Assembly (NCBI GenBank): GCA_016714565.1
Contig: JADKDM010000037.1
Location: forward strand, 186,001-250,000
Origin: Candidatus Villigracilis propinquus
GTDB taxonomy: Bacteria; Chloroflexota; Anaerolineae; Anaerolineales; Villigracilaceae
Direction of reading: 5' to 3'
DNA length: 64,000 bases
Below are positions 42,695-51,266 of the stretch, piece after piece. Position numbers and translations under genes: made by a program. The stretch's first letter is position 1. The number at the start of each line of letters is the position of its first letter. The notes under the pieces were generated by a model. It worked only from the letters and a program-made list of their open reading frames with translations. It was not told where the DNA came from and did not search any database.

Positions 42695-44038
42695 ATGTCC
42701 GACCAAATTTACGTAATAGGCCATATCAACCCCGACACAGACTCGATCGCATCCGCAATGGGCTACGCCTGGCTGCTGCGCGAACGCGATGGCACAAACA
42801 CAATCGCTGCCCGCGCCGGAGCTGTTAACGCGCAAACCGCCTGGGTGCTAAAAACCGTCAATCTCGATGCGCCCACCCTGCTCACAGACGCCTCCCCTCG
42901 CTTCGGCTCTGTGATGAAAAGGTTGGATACGATCCGCCCCAATTCACAGCTCGGCAGCGCATGGACTCTTGCCAGCAAAACCGGCGGCATTGCCCCCATT
43001 GTCAATGAGGATGGAACCCCCTACGGGATCATCAACGGCATGAGCCTCTTCAAATACTTCACTGACACCCTCGGCCCGCGCCCGGGCGACGCCACCGTGC
43101 GCGAAATGATGTCTGCAAAATGCAGCGATGCGGCCAATACCACAGTCCCAAAGTATCAGGCAAATGCCCACATCCGCGATTCGCTCAATAAATTATTGCG
43201 TGATGAACACAACGATTACTGGGTGGTAGATGAACACGGCGTTTACATGGGCATCGCCAGCCAGCGCGAAGTGCTCAATCCGCCGCGCCTCAAGATCATC
43301 CTTGTAGATCACAATGAACCGCGGCAGGCCATCGCCGCACTCGACGAAGCCGAACTTCTGGAGATCCTCGATCATCACCGCCTCGGCAACCCATACACAC
43401 ACCAGCCCATCCGCTTCACAGTGGATACGGTTGGATCAACTTCCACGCTGGTGACGGAACTAACCGCCGAAGCAGGACTCTCCATGCCGCCGCCGCTGGC
43501 AGGCACGCTTCTTGCCGGGCTGTTATCTGATACCCTTATATTGACATCTCCTACGACCACACAGCGCGACAAAGACGCCGCCGAACGCCTTTCCCGCTGG
43601 GCATTCGTTGGCGGAAGTCCGCTCAAAGGCGAGACCATCGAAACCTATGGCAACGCCGTGCTCAGCGCAGGCGCAGGACTCTCCAACCGCAAACCCGAAG
43701 AGATCGTCAGCACAGATATTAAGCCATTCGAAGGCGGCGGATTCAAATTTGCCGTTGCCCAGGCTGAAGTGACAGATCTCCTGCAGCTCACTGAATATCT
43801 CACCCCCCTGCAAAACGCCCTGAACGACCTGCGCGACAAACGCGGCCTCGACTTCGCCATGCTTCTGGTAACGGATGTGGTTCGCGGCACCAGCCGCCTG
43901 TTGCTCTCATCCAATGCGCCAACGATCTTGAACGACCTGCCGTACCCGCCCCTCCCTGACCAGACCCGCGATGCCAAAGGTGTAGTCTCCAGAAAGAAAC
44001 AGCTGTTACCAGCTGTGCTGGGATTGCTGGAAAGTTAA
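42695..44038 (+). CDS. ppaC: CBS-domain manganese-dependent inorganic pyrophosphatase (family II)
   Basis: The 447-residue DHH protein has metal ligands at His10, Asp14 and Asp16 (GHINPDTDSIASAMGY), VDHNEPRQA and the DHH motif EILDHHRLGN. A CBS pair (about residues 65-190) is inserted between the first and second motifs. The C-terminal DHHA2 domain carries the SRKKQLLP signature. CBS-containing family II pyrophosphatases are usually regulated by adenine nucleotides. It hydrolyses pyrophosphate to phosphate, probably as the main cytoplasmic enzyme given that the small pyrophosphatase-like gene at 13421 looks degenerate. Confidence 0.92.
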   Translation: MSDQIYVIGHINPDTDSIASAMGYAWLLRERDGTNTIAARAGAVNAQTAWVLKTVNLDAPTLLTDASPRFGSVMKRLDTIRPNSQLGSAWTLASKTGGIAPIVNEDGTPYGIINGMSLFKYFTDTLGPRPGDATVREMMSAKCSDAANTTVPKYQANAHIRDSLNKLLRDEHNDYWVVDEHGVYMGIASQREVLNPPRLKIILVDHNEPRQAIAALDEAELLEILDHHRLGNPYTHQPIRFTVDTVGSTSTLVTELTAEAGLSMPPPLAGTLLAGLLSDTLILTSPTTTQRDKDAAERLSRWAFVGGSPLKGETIETYGNAVLSAGAGLSNRKPEEIVSTDIKPFEGGGFKFAVAQAEVTDLLQLTEYLTPLQNALNDLRDKRGLDFAMLLVTDVVRGTSRLLLSSNAPTILNDLPYPPLPDQTRDAKGVVSRKKQLLPAVLGLLES

Positions 44039-44046
44039 ATATACCC

Positions 44047-44499
44047 ATGCCTCGCAAACCAGACATTTTCAAGATCATTCAAAGTGATTCTTGGACGGCA
44101 ACGGCACTTGGAGCATTTACGTTTTTACTTGCCATAACCACTTTTTCATTATTGACCGACCAAATCTTGATGAATAATGGTCTAAATAGCACCCCCCTGG
44201 TCGTTGCCACTGGGGTTTGCTTTTTGGTGTCAATAATCGTTATGTGTGTACGTGTCAATCAAATAAAGGAAATATTCGAAAACGGCTCGGAATTAATCGC
44301 GACTATCGTTTCATGCAAAGTTCACAAAGCCAATATGAAACTTACCCTTCGTTATCATTACCTGGGGCAGGTTTATGAAAAAAATTACGACCAGGTAATT
44401 ACAATGAAAACCAAACACTTTATCAGGGAAAACGAAGCCGCTCTCGTAGTGGACAGGCAGCATCCGGAACGCTTTGTACTGCGGGATGTGTATTTATAA
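44047..44499 (+). CDS. DUF3592-like membrane protein
   Basis: This 150-residue protein has two transmembrane helices (TALGAFTFLLAITTFSLL and LVVATGVCFLVSIIVMCV) and a C-terminal beta domain. That domain contains ELIATIVSC ... LRYHYLGQVYEKNYD ... EAALVVDRQHPERFVLRDVYL, which has the pattern of DUF3592 proteins. Function unknown. Its last base overlaps the xdhC start codon, so the two are coupled. Confidence 0.7.
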   Translation: MPRKPDIFKIIQSDSWTATALGAFTFLLAITTFSLLTDQILMNNGLNSTPLVVATGVCFLVSIIVMCVRVNQIKEIFENGSELIATIVSCKVHKANMKLTLRYHYLGQVYEKNYDQVITMKTKHFIRENEAALVVDRQHPERFVLRDVYL

Positions 44500-45308
44500 T
44501 GACTCAAACCATTTTTCAAGCCTTAAACGAAATAGAGAAAAATCACCAATCCGCCGCTCTTTGCACAGTGACAAAGAGCGAAGGCTCCACGCCGCGGCAT
44601 GTGGGCAGCAAGATGCTCGTGTACCCCGATGGAAATTTCATCGGCACGGTGGGCGGCGGCGACCTTGAGCATCGTGTGCTGGACGAAGCATGGATGGCGA
44701 TCAGCGATGGTCAATCGCGTCTTTTACACTACAACATGGCTGATCCATCACGCGGCGACCCCGGTGTATGTGGTGGTCAGGTGGAGGTATTTGTGGAACC
44801 TATTCTTCCTCCAGCGCTGCTCGTCGTCATTGGCGCAGGGCATGTCGGTAAAGCCGTTGTACATTTAGCAAAGTGGCTGGGATTCCGCGTGGCAGTGTGC
44901 GATGACCGCGCCGAATTTTGCACCCCTGAAGCCACACCAGGCGCAGACTCCTACCATCCTGTGACGATGGAGAAACTCCCCGAGCTTATCACCATCGACA
45001 AACGCACCAGTTTGATTTTGACTACCCGTGGCTCCAGCGTGGACGCCGCGGGAATGGTTCCGCTTCTGGACTCCGCTGCTGGCTATATCGGCGTAATTGG
45101 CTCACGCCGCCGCTGGGCAACCACCGTCAAGGCATTGAAAGAAAAAGGTGTCTCGGAGGAAAAGATCGCGAGAGTCCATTCGCCGATGGGCTTGGAGTTG
45201 CAGGCGGAAACACCGGAAGAAATTGCCATAAGCATACTGGCGGAGGTGATGATGTTAAAAGCCAAAGCGACGGGATTGCCAATGAAAGAGAAACAAGCCG
45301 CAGATTAA
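44499..45308 (+). CDS. xdhC: XdhC-family molybdenum-hydroxylase maturation factor
   Basis: The 269-residue protein has the N-terminal XdhC/CoxI domain (CTVTKSEGSTPRHVGSKMLV, GTVGGGDLEHRVL, CGGQVEVFVEP) and a C-terminal Rossmann domain (LLVVIGAGHVGKAVVHLAKW, YIGVIGSRRRWATT). XdhC binds the molybdenum cofactor, aids its sulfuration and loads it into xanthine dehydrogenase-type enzymes. Its presence 3.6 kb from the XdhD-like subunit fits that role. Start ATG 44499 overlaps the previous gene by one base. Confidence 0.9.
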   Translation: MTQTIFQALNEIEKNHQSAALCTVTKSEGSTPRHVGSKMLVYPDGNFIGTVGGGDLEHRVLDEAWMAISDGQSRLLHYNMADPSRGDPGVCGGQVEVFVEPILPPALLVVIGAGHVGKAVVHLAKWLGFRVAVCDDRAEFCTPEATPGADSYHPVTMEKLPELITIDKRTSLILTTRGSSVDAAGMVPLLDSAAGYIGVIGSRRRWATTVKALKEKGVSEEKIARVHSPMGLELQAETPEEIAISILAEVMMLKAKATGLPMKEKQAAD

Positions 45309-45417
45309 GAAAGAGGCGTTGTTTCAGATGGCAGAAAGCAGAAGGCTGCAAGTAATTGTCAATTAAGACGTGAAACGAATCGGGTTGGAATTCGTAAAGT
45401 AATAGGAAAAACGGTTC

Positions 45418-45446
45418 TTGTACCTGAATGTCAGTTCGACTATAAT
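45418..45446 (+). promoter_or_regulatory. Promoter of the SPFH gene
   Basis: TTGTAC (45418-45423) and a perfect TATAAT (45441-45446) are separated by 17 bases. The start codon lies 31 bases further on, with AAAGGAG between, so this is a normal leadered promoter. Confidence 0.7.
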
Positions 45447-45477
45447 TCGAGAGTTATCCACTAAAAGGAGAGAAAAC

Positions 45478-46518
45478 ATGGCTAGAATTTTTGATGTCAT
45501 TGAATACCCAAATGAAATGACCGATGAGATCGTTCACCGCTTCCCTGAGGAAGGGATCGGCGATTATCGTATTGGTTCGCAGGTGATCGTTCGCGAAAGT
45601 CAGAGCGCGGTGTTCTTCCGCGACGGGCAGGCGTTGGATGTGTTCAAGCCCGGGCGGCACACTATTGCCACTGCGAACATTCCAAAGCTGATCGATTTCA
45701 TTGGCAAGGCATTTAATGATCGCACTCCGTTCCCCGCCGAGGTGTACTTTGTTGCGCGCAAGGAATTTGCGAGCAAGAAATGGGGAACCTCTTCTTCGAT
45801 CCTAGTTCCTACTCCGGGTGTTGGTCTTGGCTGGCAGGTACTGACAGGTTTTGGTACGTACTCCTTCCAGGTGAAGGACCCGCAACAGTTCGTGACGCAA
45901 ATCGTCGGCGCAACAGGTTCCTACCGCTCTTCCGAAATCGAGGGACGCTTGCGCGATATTCTTGTCTCGAAGTTGAGTGATGTGCTTGGTGAGACCGCTC
46001 AAAAAACTGACTTGACTTCCAAATTAAGCAGTCTGTTTGAGGAGGTTGGTGCGTCAGTCCGGGCAAAAGCAAAAGACGATTTTGAAGCCATTGGCCTGAC
46101 CCTGAAGTCCTTTTATATTGGCGGCCTTAAACCGAGCGAAAGAGCTGTGCAGGAATTGCGCGAGCGCGCTGTGCTTGACCCAAGCGTATATGCCCAATTA
46201 CAGGCAGCAGACGCCATGCGCGAAGCCGCCAATAATTCAAACGGTGGCGCCGGACTTACCGCTGGAATTGGCGCAGGTATGGGCATTGGCAATTTAATGG
46301 GACAAGCCCTGCAAGGCGGCATGCAATCAGGTGGTGGCGGCGGTTCTGCCGGTGCAACCATGCCTGATATTATGACCCCTGCGGAAGCGGCCAAGATCAT
46401 GAAGGTGACTGAGGAAGATATTATGGCTGCCATCAGTGACGGAAGCTTGAAGGCGAAGAAGGTCGGTAAGGCGTTCCGCATCAGCAAGGATAACCTTGAA
46501 GGGTTTATGAATAGCTAG
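45478..46518 (+). CDS. SPFH-domain protein with C-terminal excisionase-like helix-turn-helix
   Basis: The 346-residue protein starts at ATG 45478 after AAAGGAG. The first 240 residues form a YdjI-like SPFH/band-7 domain (VIEYPNEMTDEIVHRFPEEG, SQVIVRESQSAVFFRDGQAL, HTIATANIPKLIDFIGKAF). A Gly/Ala/Met-rich linker of about 50 residues follows (AGLTAGIGAGMGIGNLMG). The last 50 residues (TPAEAAKIMKVTEEDIMAAI, then KAKKVGKAFRISKDNLEGFM) look like a MerR/excisionase-type winged helix. SPFH proteins scaffold membranes. The added HTH-like domain may bind a protein partner rather than DNA. Confidence 0.82.
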   Translation: MARIFDVIEYPNEMTDEIVHRFPEEGIGDYRIGSQVIVRESQSAVFFRDGQALDVFKPGRHTIATANIPKLIDFIGKAFNDRTPFPAEVYFVARKEFASKKWGTSSSILVPTPGVGLGWQVLTGFGTYSFQVKDPQQFVTQIVGATGSYRSSEIEGRLRDILVSKLSDVLGETAQKTDLTSKLSSLFEEVGASVRAKAKDDFEAIGLTLKSFYIGGLKPSERAVQELRERAVLDPSVYAQLQAADAMREAANNSNGGAGLTAGIGAGMGIGNLMGQALQGGMQSGGGGGSAGATMPDIMTPAEAAKIMKVTEEDIMAAISDGSLKAKKVGKAFRISKDNLEGFMNS

Positions 46519-46554
46519 GGTTTAGCGATCAGCTGTGAGCTTTCAGCAATTAGT

Positions 46555-46590
46555 AAAAGAGACTTTCCGTGAGGAGAGTCTCTTTTTATT
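46555..46590 (+). terminator. Intrinsic terminator
   Basis: AAAAGAGACT (46555-46564) pairs with AGTCTCTTTT (46577-46586), followed by TATT. It ends the SPFH gene. Confidence 0.85.
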
Positions 46591-46640
46591 TGTGGTCTCG
46601 ATACGCCGCAAAGAACAAGAGCGCGGCTACTCGACCAGCA
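46591..46640. repeat. GGTCTCGATACGCCGC...GCGGCTACTCGACC repeat
   Basis: TGTGGTCTCGATACGCCGC and GCGGCTACTCGACCAGCA flank AAAGAACAAGAGC in an imperfect palindrome. It belongs to the same family as 20846-20959 and again lies between convergent genes. Confidence 0.8.
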
Positions 46641-46675
46641 GTGTTACTTTAAGCTCACTTGTCTGTGGATAAAAA

Positions 46676-48244
46676 TTAGTATTCCAATTCTGCGAGAACA
46701 TCTGGAATCGCATCGAGGACATCAGTTGCGAGGACAGAGGCGGTGGTACCCATTGTTTCCGCTGCGAATAAACCCGCTTGTGCGTGGATGAATGCGCCGG
46801 CGACGGCGGCATCGTAGGCATCCACACCCTGGGCTCGGAGACCGACAATGAGGCCAGCAAGCACATCGCCTGTGCCTGCTTTGGCAAGGGCGGAAGTAGC
46901 AACGGGGATGACGGTCGAGCGTCCGTCAGGCGAGGCGATGACTGTGAATGCGCCCTTCAAGACGACGACATGACCCCACTCCTTTGCATATCTCATGGCA
47001 ACTGCTTCACGGTTGGATTGAATTTCCTCTTTGGATAACCCCGTCAATGCGGACATTTCGCCAGGGTGCGGAGTCAGCACTGAGGGGGAAAAAATATTTT
47101 TATGCCAATCTACAACTTGCGACAAATGACGCAGTCCATCTGCATCCACCACCATTGGGATTTTTATGGCAGGAATTAAATTACCAATAAACGCACGCGT
47201 TGGAAGTTTATCGCCGAGGCCCGGCCCAATTAAGAATGCGGTGGCACGTTCAAGGTTTTGCAGCACATCATCAGCAGCGACGCCAGAGATGAATCCGTTT
47301 TCGTGCGGGAGCGGAACCCAAATGGCTTCAGGCAGGTGACCTGCGAGAATGGAATGCAATGGTTCAGGGACAGCCATCGTCACAAGTCCCGTGCCGATGC
47401 GATATGCGGCTGTGCCAGCAAGCATCGCCGCACCTGTGTACGAGCTGGAACCAGCCACAACGAAAGCCGTACCAAACGTCCCTTTGTGTGAGGCGGCCGT
47501 GCGCTCGGGCAGCAGCGCAGAGACCATATCCCAATCCGCAGCTTCGGCATGGATCGCATTCCACGAAGCCAAATTTTCTGGCAAGCCAATCTCCACCATC
47601 TGCAGCTCGCCGACGTACTCGAATGCAGGGAGTTTCAGCAATCCCTGTTTAGCAGCCGCCATTGTGACGGTGAGATCTGCGGGGATGGTTTCATCGGCGG
47701 CCTCGCCCGTATCGCAATCCACGCCGGAGGGACAATCCACCGCGACAACGAAGGCGGGCAGATCCATTTGAGAAAGGATGAGATTTGTGTTTTCGAGGAC
47801 TTGCGCCGCCTCTTTTTGGCGCAGCCCTCTGTGGGTAAGCGGGAGCTTGATCCCCGTCCCAAGCAGTCCATCCAAAAGAACATGGGACTCATTAATAAAA
47901 GCCCCGAGAGTTTCATCGTCTTCATCCAAAACGGAATCTAAAATCTCTCCACCTGCGGACAAATAGCGCGCGATGAGAGCGTCATCTTTTTTGCGGTTTA
48001 CAAGATAGGCATGTGTGCGCCAGCCTGCTTCCGCAAGCCACGCCAAAGCGACGAGGGTGTCGCCGCCGTTATTGCCCGACCCCACCAGACCAGTGACCTC
48101 GTCCCAGCCATTCTCCTGCCCCAATGCATGGACAAGTTCCGCAAGTCCGCGGCCTGCATTTTCCATCAGCTCGGCATATGAGACACCGTTTTCGTCGGCT
48201 TCCTTTTCGATCGCGCGCATTTGTGGAACAGTTACGAGTTTCAT
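46676..48244 (-). CDS. nnr: Bifunctional NAD(P)H-hydrate epimerase / ADP-dependent dehydratase
   Basis: The 522-residue protein repairs hydrated NAD(P)H. The N-terminal epimerase domain (about 1-215) shows MRAIEKEADENGVSYAELME, GLVGSGNNGGDTLVALAWL and VVAVDCPSGVDCDTGE. The C-terminal ribokinase-like dehydratase (about 235-520) shows GTFGTAFVVAGSSSYTGAAM, VLTPHPGEMSALTG and the nucleotide-site motif ALAKAGTGDVLAGLIVGLRA. The fused arrangement is common in bacteria. It is a single gene on the minus strand, convergent with the SPFH gene. Confidence 0.95.
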   Translation of the reverse strand: MKLVTVPQMRAIEKEADENGVSYAELMENAGRGLAELVHALGQENGWDEVTGLVGSGNNGGDTLVALAWLAEAGWRTHAYLVNRKKDDALIARYLSAGGEILDSVLDEDDETLGAFINESHVLLDGLLGTGIKLPLTHRGLRQKEAAQVLENTNLILSQMDLPAFVVAVDCPSGVDCDTGEAADETIPADLTVTMAAAKQGLLKLPAFEYVGELQMVEIGLPENLASWNAIHAEAADWDMVSALLPERTAASHKGTFGTAFVVAGSSSYTGAAMLAGTAAYRIGTGLVTMAVPEPLHSILAGHLPEAIWVPLPHENGFISGVAADDVLQNLERATAFLIGPGLGDKLPTRAFIGNLIPAIKIPMVVDADGLRHLSQVVDWHKNIFSPSVLTPHPGEMSALTGLSKEEIQSNREAVAMRYAKEWGHVVVLKGAFTVIASPDGRSTVIPVATSALAKAGTGDVLAGLIVGLRAQGVDAYDAAVAGAFIHAQAGLFAAETMGTTASVLATDVLDAIPDVLAELEY

Positions 48245-48273
48245 AATTTCCTTATCGTCTCAACAGCGTTGAC

Positions 48274-48410
48274 TTTTTAGACACGGCTCGTATAATGAAT
48301 CGGGCAATGTGTTCTTTCTATTTTTAGGTGATTTGTCGAAAATATTTTTACAATCTATTCCTGCTCTTTCGGGGGCTAAGCCCTCGAAAAGCCAATAGTG
48401 TGTCTAAAAA
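48274..48410. mobile_element. MITE-like element with 11-bp terminal inverted repeats
   Basis: TTTTTAGACAC (48274-48284) and GTGTCTAAAAA (48400-48410) are perfect inverted ends 137 bases apart. The inside has a small hairpin (TCGGGGGCT/AGCCCTCGA) and no coding frame. Size and structure fit a miniature inverted-repeat element; no clear target duplication or second copy is visible here. Confidence 0.45.
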
Positions 48411-48513
48411 CTTTCGGCTGACTACTTAGGTTGAGGATGAATGGATTATAAAGCTGTTGTGACTTGTCAAAGACATAAGCAACCAGACAGAATGCGTTCA
48501 GGAGAGAGTTTCG

Positions 48514-48908
48514 ATGGCTTTGCAAATTCGTGGCGTACATCACATCGTTTTGACAGTCTCTGACCCAAATGAATCCGCTGAGTTTTATGAAAAAATCCTC
48601 GGCGTAAAAGCCTCTCGTGAAAATCCGCAAGTTCGCTGGATCTCTTGTGGGAGTTTCCTGTTGTGTTTTCAGCGCCCGCCAAAACAGGCAATTCCAAATG
48701 ATAGCTTTGATGAAAACAGAATAGGGCTTGACCACGTTGGATTTGCAGTTGATTCGCATCAGCAGCTTAATGATCTACTAGCCGTGCTGGGAGAACTGGG
48801 CATTACAACGGCAGGCATTGAGTTTGACCCGGCCAAAGTGATTATGTCTGTTTTCGTGACCCTGACAATATTCAAGTTGAATTCTATGTCGGAGACTATC
48901 ACGATTGA
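48514..48908 (+). pseudogene. VOC/glyoxalase-family protein, frameshifted near the end
   Basis: The protein begins IRGVHHIVLTVSDPNESAEFYEKILG, the usual first beta-alpha-beta unit of the vicinal-oxygen-chelate fold, with GLDHVGFAVDSHQQLNDLLA starting the second unit. In the written frame it runs to 48963 with an unlikely tail. One base is missing near 48835-48840. Reading on in the next frame gives DYVCFRDPDNIQVEFYVGDY and a stop at 48906-48908, the normal VOC end with the metal-ligand Glu in VEFY. It is about 131 residues. Probably a small dioxygenase-, lyase- or resistance-type protein of unknown substrate. Confidence 0.82.
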
Positions 48909-49034
48909 TAAAGTTTGGAGGTGTTTGTTTTTTTTCATACTTTCCGTCAAATCCATGTACTAAAAAAAGAGCCTAACAAGCAAAACCCGCCTTTTCTCAG
49001 AAGTGCTATAATCATGACAGATAAGGAGTTAACC

Positions 49035-49256
49035 ATGAGCGAATATAAACGAAAGTCCCTAAAAGAAAAACTTCCGCCTGAGGCGTTGGAACACATGAAA
49101 GCCGCCCGCGAAGAAATGCGCAAGAGTATGGAGACCATTTTACCCCCCGGCTTTATGGAACACCGCCGCACCGCCCGCAAGGAAATGCTGATGGCCTTTC
49201 GCAGCATGATCGACGCTGCGATCGAAAAGACGGAAGAGAAAAGCAAGTCTGCGTAA
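49035..49256 (+). CDS. Small charged helical protein
   Basis: The 73-residue protein starts at ATG 49035 after AAGGAG. An earlier ATG at 49014 touches the TATAAT at 49007-49012 and is rejected. The sequence is highly charged and helical, with a duplicated pattern: LPPEALEHMKAAREEMRKSM and LPPGFMEHRRTARKEMLMAF. The two LPPxxxEHxxxAxxEM repeats suggest a two-helix hairpin. No family was recognised. It has its own promoter and terminator, so it is probably a real independent gene. Confidence 0.7.
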   Translation: MSEYKRKSLKEKLPPEALEHMKAAREEMRKSMETILPPGFMEHRRTARKEMLMAFRSMIDAAIEKTEEKSKSA

Positions 49257-49272
49257 GAGAAAGTAAAAGCAA

Positions 49273-49306
49273 AAACTCGCCTCAGAAATTGGGGCGAGTT
49301 TCTTTT
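49273..49306 (+). terminator. Intrinsic terminator
   Basis: AAACTCGCC (49273-49281) pairs with GGCGAGTTT (49293-49301), followed by CTTTTT. Confidence 0.85.
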
Positions 49307-49318
49307 TAAGTTATTAAT

Positions 49319-49400
49319 GTCATCCTGAGCGTAGCGAAGGGTTTCTACTCCCGAATACACGAGACTCTTCGGTCGCAAAGAGCGTTCCCTCAGAGTGACA
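49319..49400. repeat. GTCATCCTGAGCG...CAGAGTGAC repeat
   Basis: The ends GTCATCCTGAG and CTCAGAGTGAC are inverted and near-identical, with GTAGCGAAGGG and TCGGTCGCAAAGAGCG inside. The GTCATCCTGAGCGxAGCGAAGG word is a dispersed element in many environmental bacteria. One copy is seen here, between convergent genes. Confidence 0.65.
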
Positions 49401-49404
49401 GCAG

Positions 49405-51099
49405 TTACTGCCACGGACGGCGGGTGCGCCTTACGAGAAACAGGGTGTAAAAAAGTGCAAGGCCCGAACCGCCCAGAAGGGCTTGCCCCAGCATGAGGTG
49501 GGTATCGTACAAGATCGAGCCCGCGATCAGCAAACCAAGAAATACAATTCCACCAGTCAAACGATTCAGCGAACGCTCCAAATAGCTGATCTGAATATTG
49601 ACCATCGGCATTTGCACATTCAACTCGCCGCGTTCGATCCTGCCGAGCACGCGTTCCGTTCTGCCCGGAAGCGCGATCAAGGTTTTAGCCAGAGCCCCTG
49701 CCTCATCAAAGAACACATCCCATTGCGAGCCGCCATCACCTTCGGCAAGTTTTTTGGCATACGGCGTAAGTTCCTGCCACATATTAAATTCCGAATGCAG
49801 CCCCGTGCAAATCCCTGAAAGAATTCCAATGGTGCGGCCAAGCAGCAAAAGATTTTCAGGCAATTGGAAAGGCATGTTCAACATCAACTCGCGGAACTGC
49901 AAGCCGAACTTCATCATCTCGGTATGGTCAATGTTGCGCAGCTCGTTCATGTTCATCCCCCAAAAACGGTCAAACAATTGCGCGCCCGCTTCTTCCAGCA
50001 GCTTCAAATTCGCGCTAGGCAAAAGCACCCCGAGCGTCTGGTATGCTTTCACCAATCGCGGAGAATCCTGCAAGCCGATGGAAATGACCGCTTCGCGCAG
50101 TCCTTCCATCAGACGATCTGGCATGCGACCCACCATGCCAAAATCCACAAAGGTCAACTTGAAAGCAGTTGAGCCATCCTTATTTTTCTCAGCCAACGGC
50201 GTGACAAAAATATTACCAGGATGCGGGTCGGCATGGAAAAAGCCATCATCAAAGATCTGCTTGAGGTATGACTTGAACAAGACCAGCGCCACTTCTGCAC
50301 GACTAATGCCTGCCGCCTCGATGGCTTCATAATCTGTGATCTTGATCGCGGACACATCCTCCAGCGTCAACGCTCGGCGACTGGTATGAGCCCAAACCAC
50401 ACGCGGGACATGCACGCTTCCATCGCCCTTGAAGTTGACTGCAAAGGCTTCGGCATTTTTCCCCTCTGCGAGATAATCCATCTCCTCGCGTAGGGTTGCA
50501 GAAAATTCCTCCACAATGGCAGGGACATTGACACGGTCGCTGACCGGGCGGTAACGCTTGAGCCACCCGCCCACCACGCGAATGGCAGACATGTCCACAT
50601 CCACGATCTGCTCAATGTTCGGACGCAGCACCTTCAACACGACATTCTTGAAGCCAAGCGCCTCGGCCTCTTTCGGGTTCAGCTCCGCGCGGTGGACTTG
50701 TCCCAGTGACGCGGCAGCAAGGGGAGTCTCTTCAAAGGTGAGGAAAATGCTTTTTAACGAGGAACCAAGCTCCAGTTCGGATTGGAGGCGAATGGATTCA
50801 AAGTCCACGGGCGGCACTTCATCCTGTAATCCTGCCAGCTCATCCGTGATCTCAGGCGGCAACACATCCAGCCTTGCCGAAAGAAATTGCCCAACCTTGA
50901 TCATGACCCCGCCCATGCGAATTGCAAGCGCACGAAAACGGACAGCAATGGCACGCAGCCGTTTCGTCCGAGAGTTGTTTCCGAGAAAACCCAATCCGAT
51001 GCGGCGCAGGAAAATATCCCAAAAGATGATACTCAGGGTAACGCGCGCAAAAAATAGAACAATGCGCCAGTAGCGCATCCGTAAAATCGTCGATTTCAT
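49405..51099 (-). CDS. UbiB/ABC1-family atypical kinase
   Basis: The 564-residue protein has the UbiB/ADCK signature in order: MIKVGQFLSARLDVLPPEIT (the KxGQ motif), DEVPPVDFESI, FEETPLAAASLGQVHRAEL (the Ala-rich nucleotide loop), DGFFHADPHPGNIFVT and LTFVDFGMVGRMP. Two C-terminal transmembrane helices follow (SLNRLTGGIVFLGLLIAGSI and LLGGSGLALFYTLFLV). Family members support quinone synthesis or lipid handling through ATPase activity; here the quinone would be menaquinone. It is a single gene, divergent from the exporter leader region. Confidence 0.92.
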   Translation of the reverse strand: MKSTILRMRYWRIVLFFARVTLSIIFWDIFLRRIGLGFLGNNSRTKRLRAIAVRFRALAIRMGGVMIKVGQFLSARLDVLPPEITDELAGLQDEVPPVDFESIRLQSELELGSSLKSIFLTFEETPLAAASLGQVHRAELNPKEAEALGFKNVVLKVLRPNIEQIVDVDMSAIRVVGGWLKRYRPVSDRVNVPAIVEEFSATLREEMDYLAEGKNAEAFAVNFKGDGSVHVPRVVWAHTSRRALTLEDVSAIKITDYEAIEAAGISRAEVALVLFKSYLKQIFDDGFFHADPHPGNIFVTPLAEKNKDGSTAFKLTFVDFGMVGRMPDRLMEGLREAVISIGLQDSPRLVKAYQTLGVLLPSANLKLLEEAGAQLFDRFWGMNMNELRNIDHTEMMKFGLQFRELMLNMPFQLPENLLLLGRTIGILSGICTGLHSEFNMWQELTPYAKKLAEGDGGSQWDVFFDEAGALAKTLIALPGRTERVLGRIERGELNVQMPMVNIQISYLERSLNRLTGGIVFLGLLIAGSILYDTHLMLGQALLGGSGLALFYTLFLVRRTRRPWQ

Positions 51100-51197
51100 G
51101 AAGCCTCCGTGAAGTTCTTATTGTAGCCTGTTTCATTGTTTCGTTGGCGTGATGAACATCAAGAAAACGTTGTGCCCGAATCAGATGACAATTTATC

Positions 51198-51227
51198 TTG
51201 ACAAGCCTGCAGCATGTGTTGTAAACT
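51198..51227 (+). promoter_or_regulatory. Promoter of the exporter leader
   Basis: A perfect TTGACA (51198-51203) is followed after 18 bases by TAAACT (51222-51227). Transcription would start near 51235, about 30 bases before the short leader reading frame. Confidence 0.6.
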
Positions 51228-51266
51228 GCAACAGTAATTAATTCCAACGAAAGGAGCGCACTTCAA

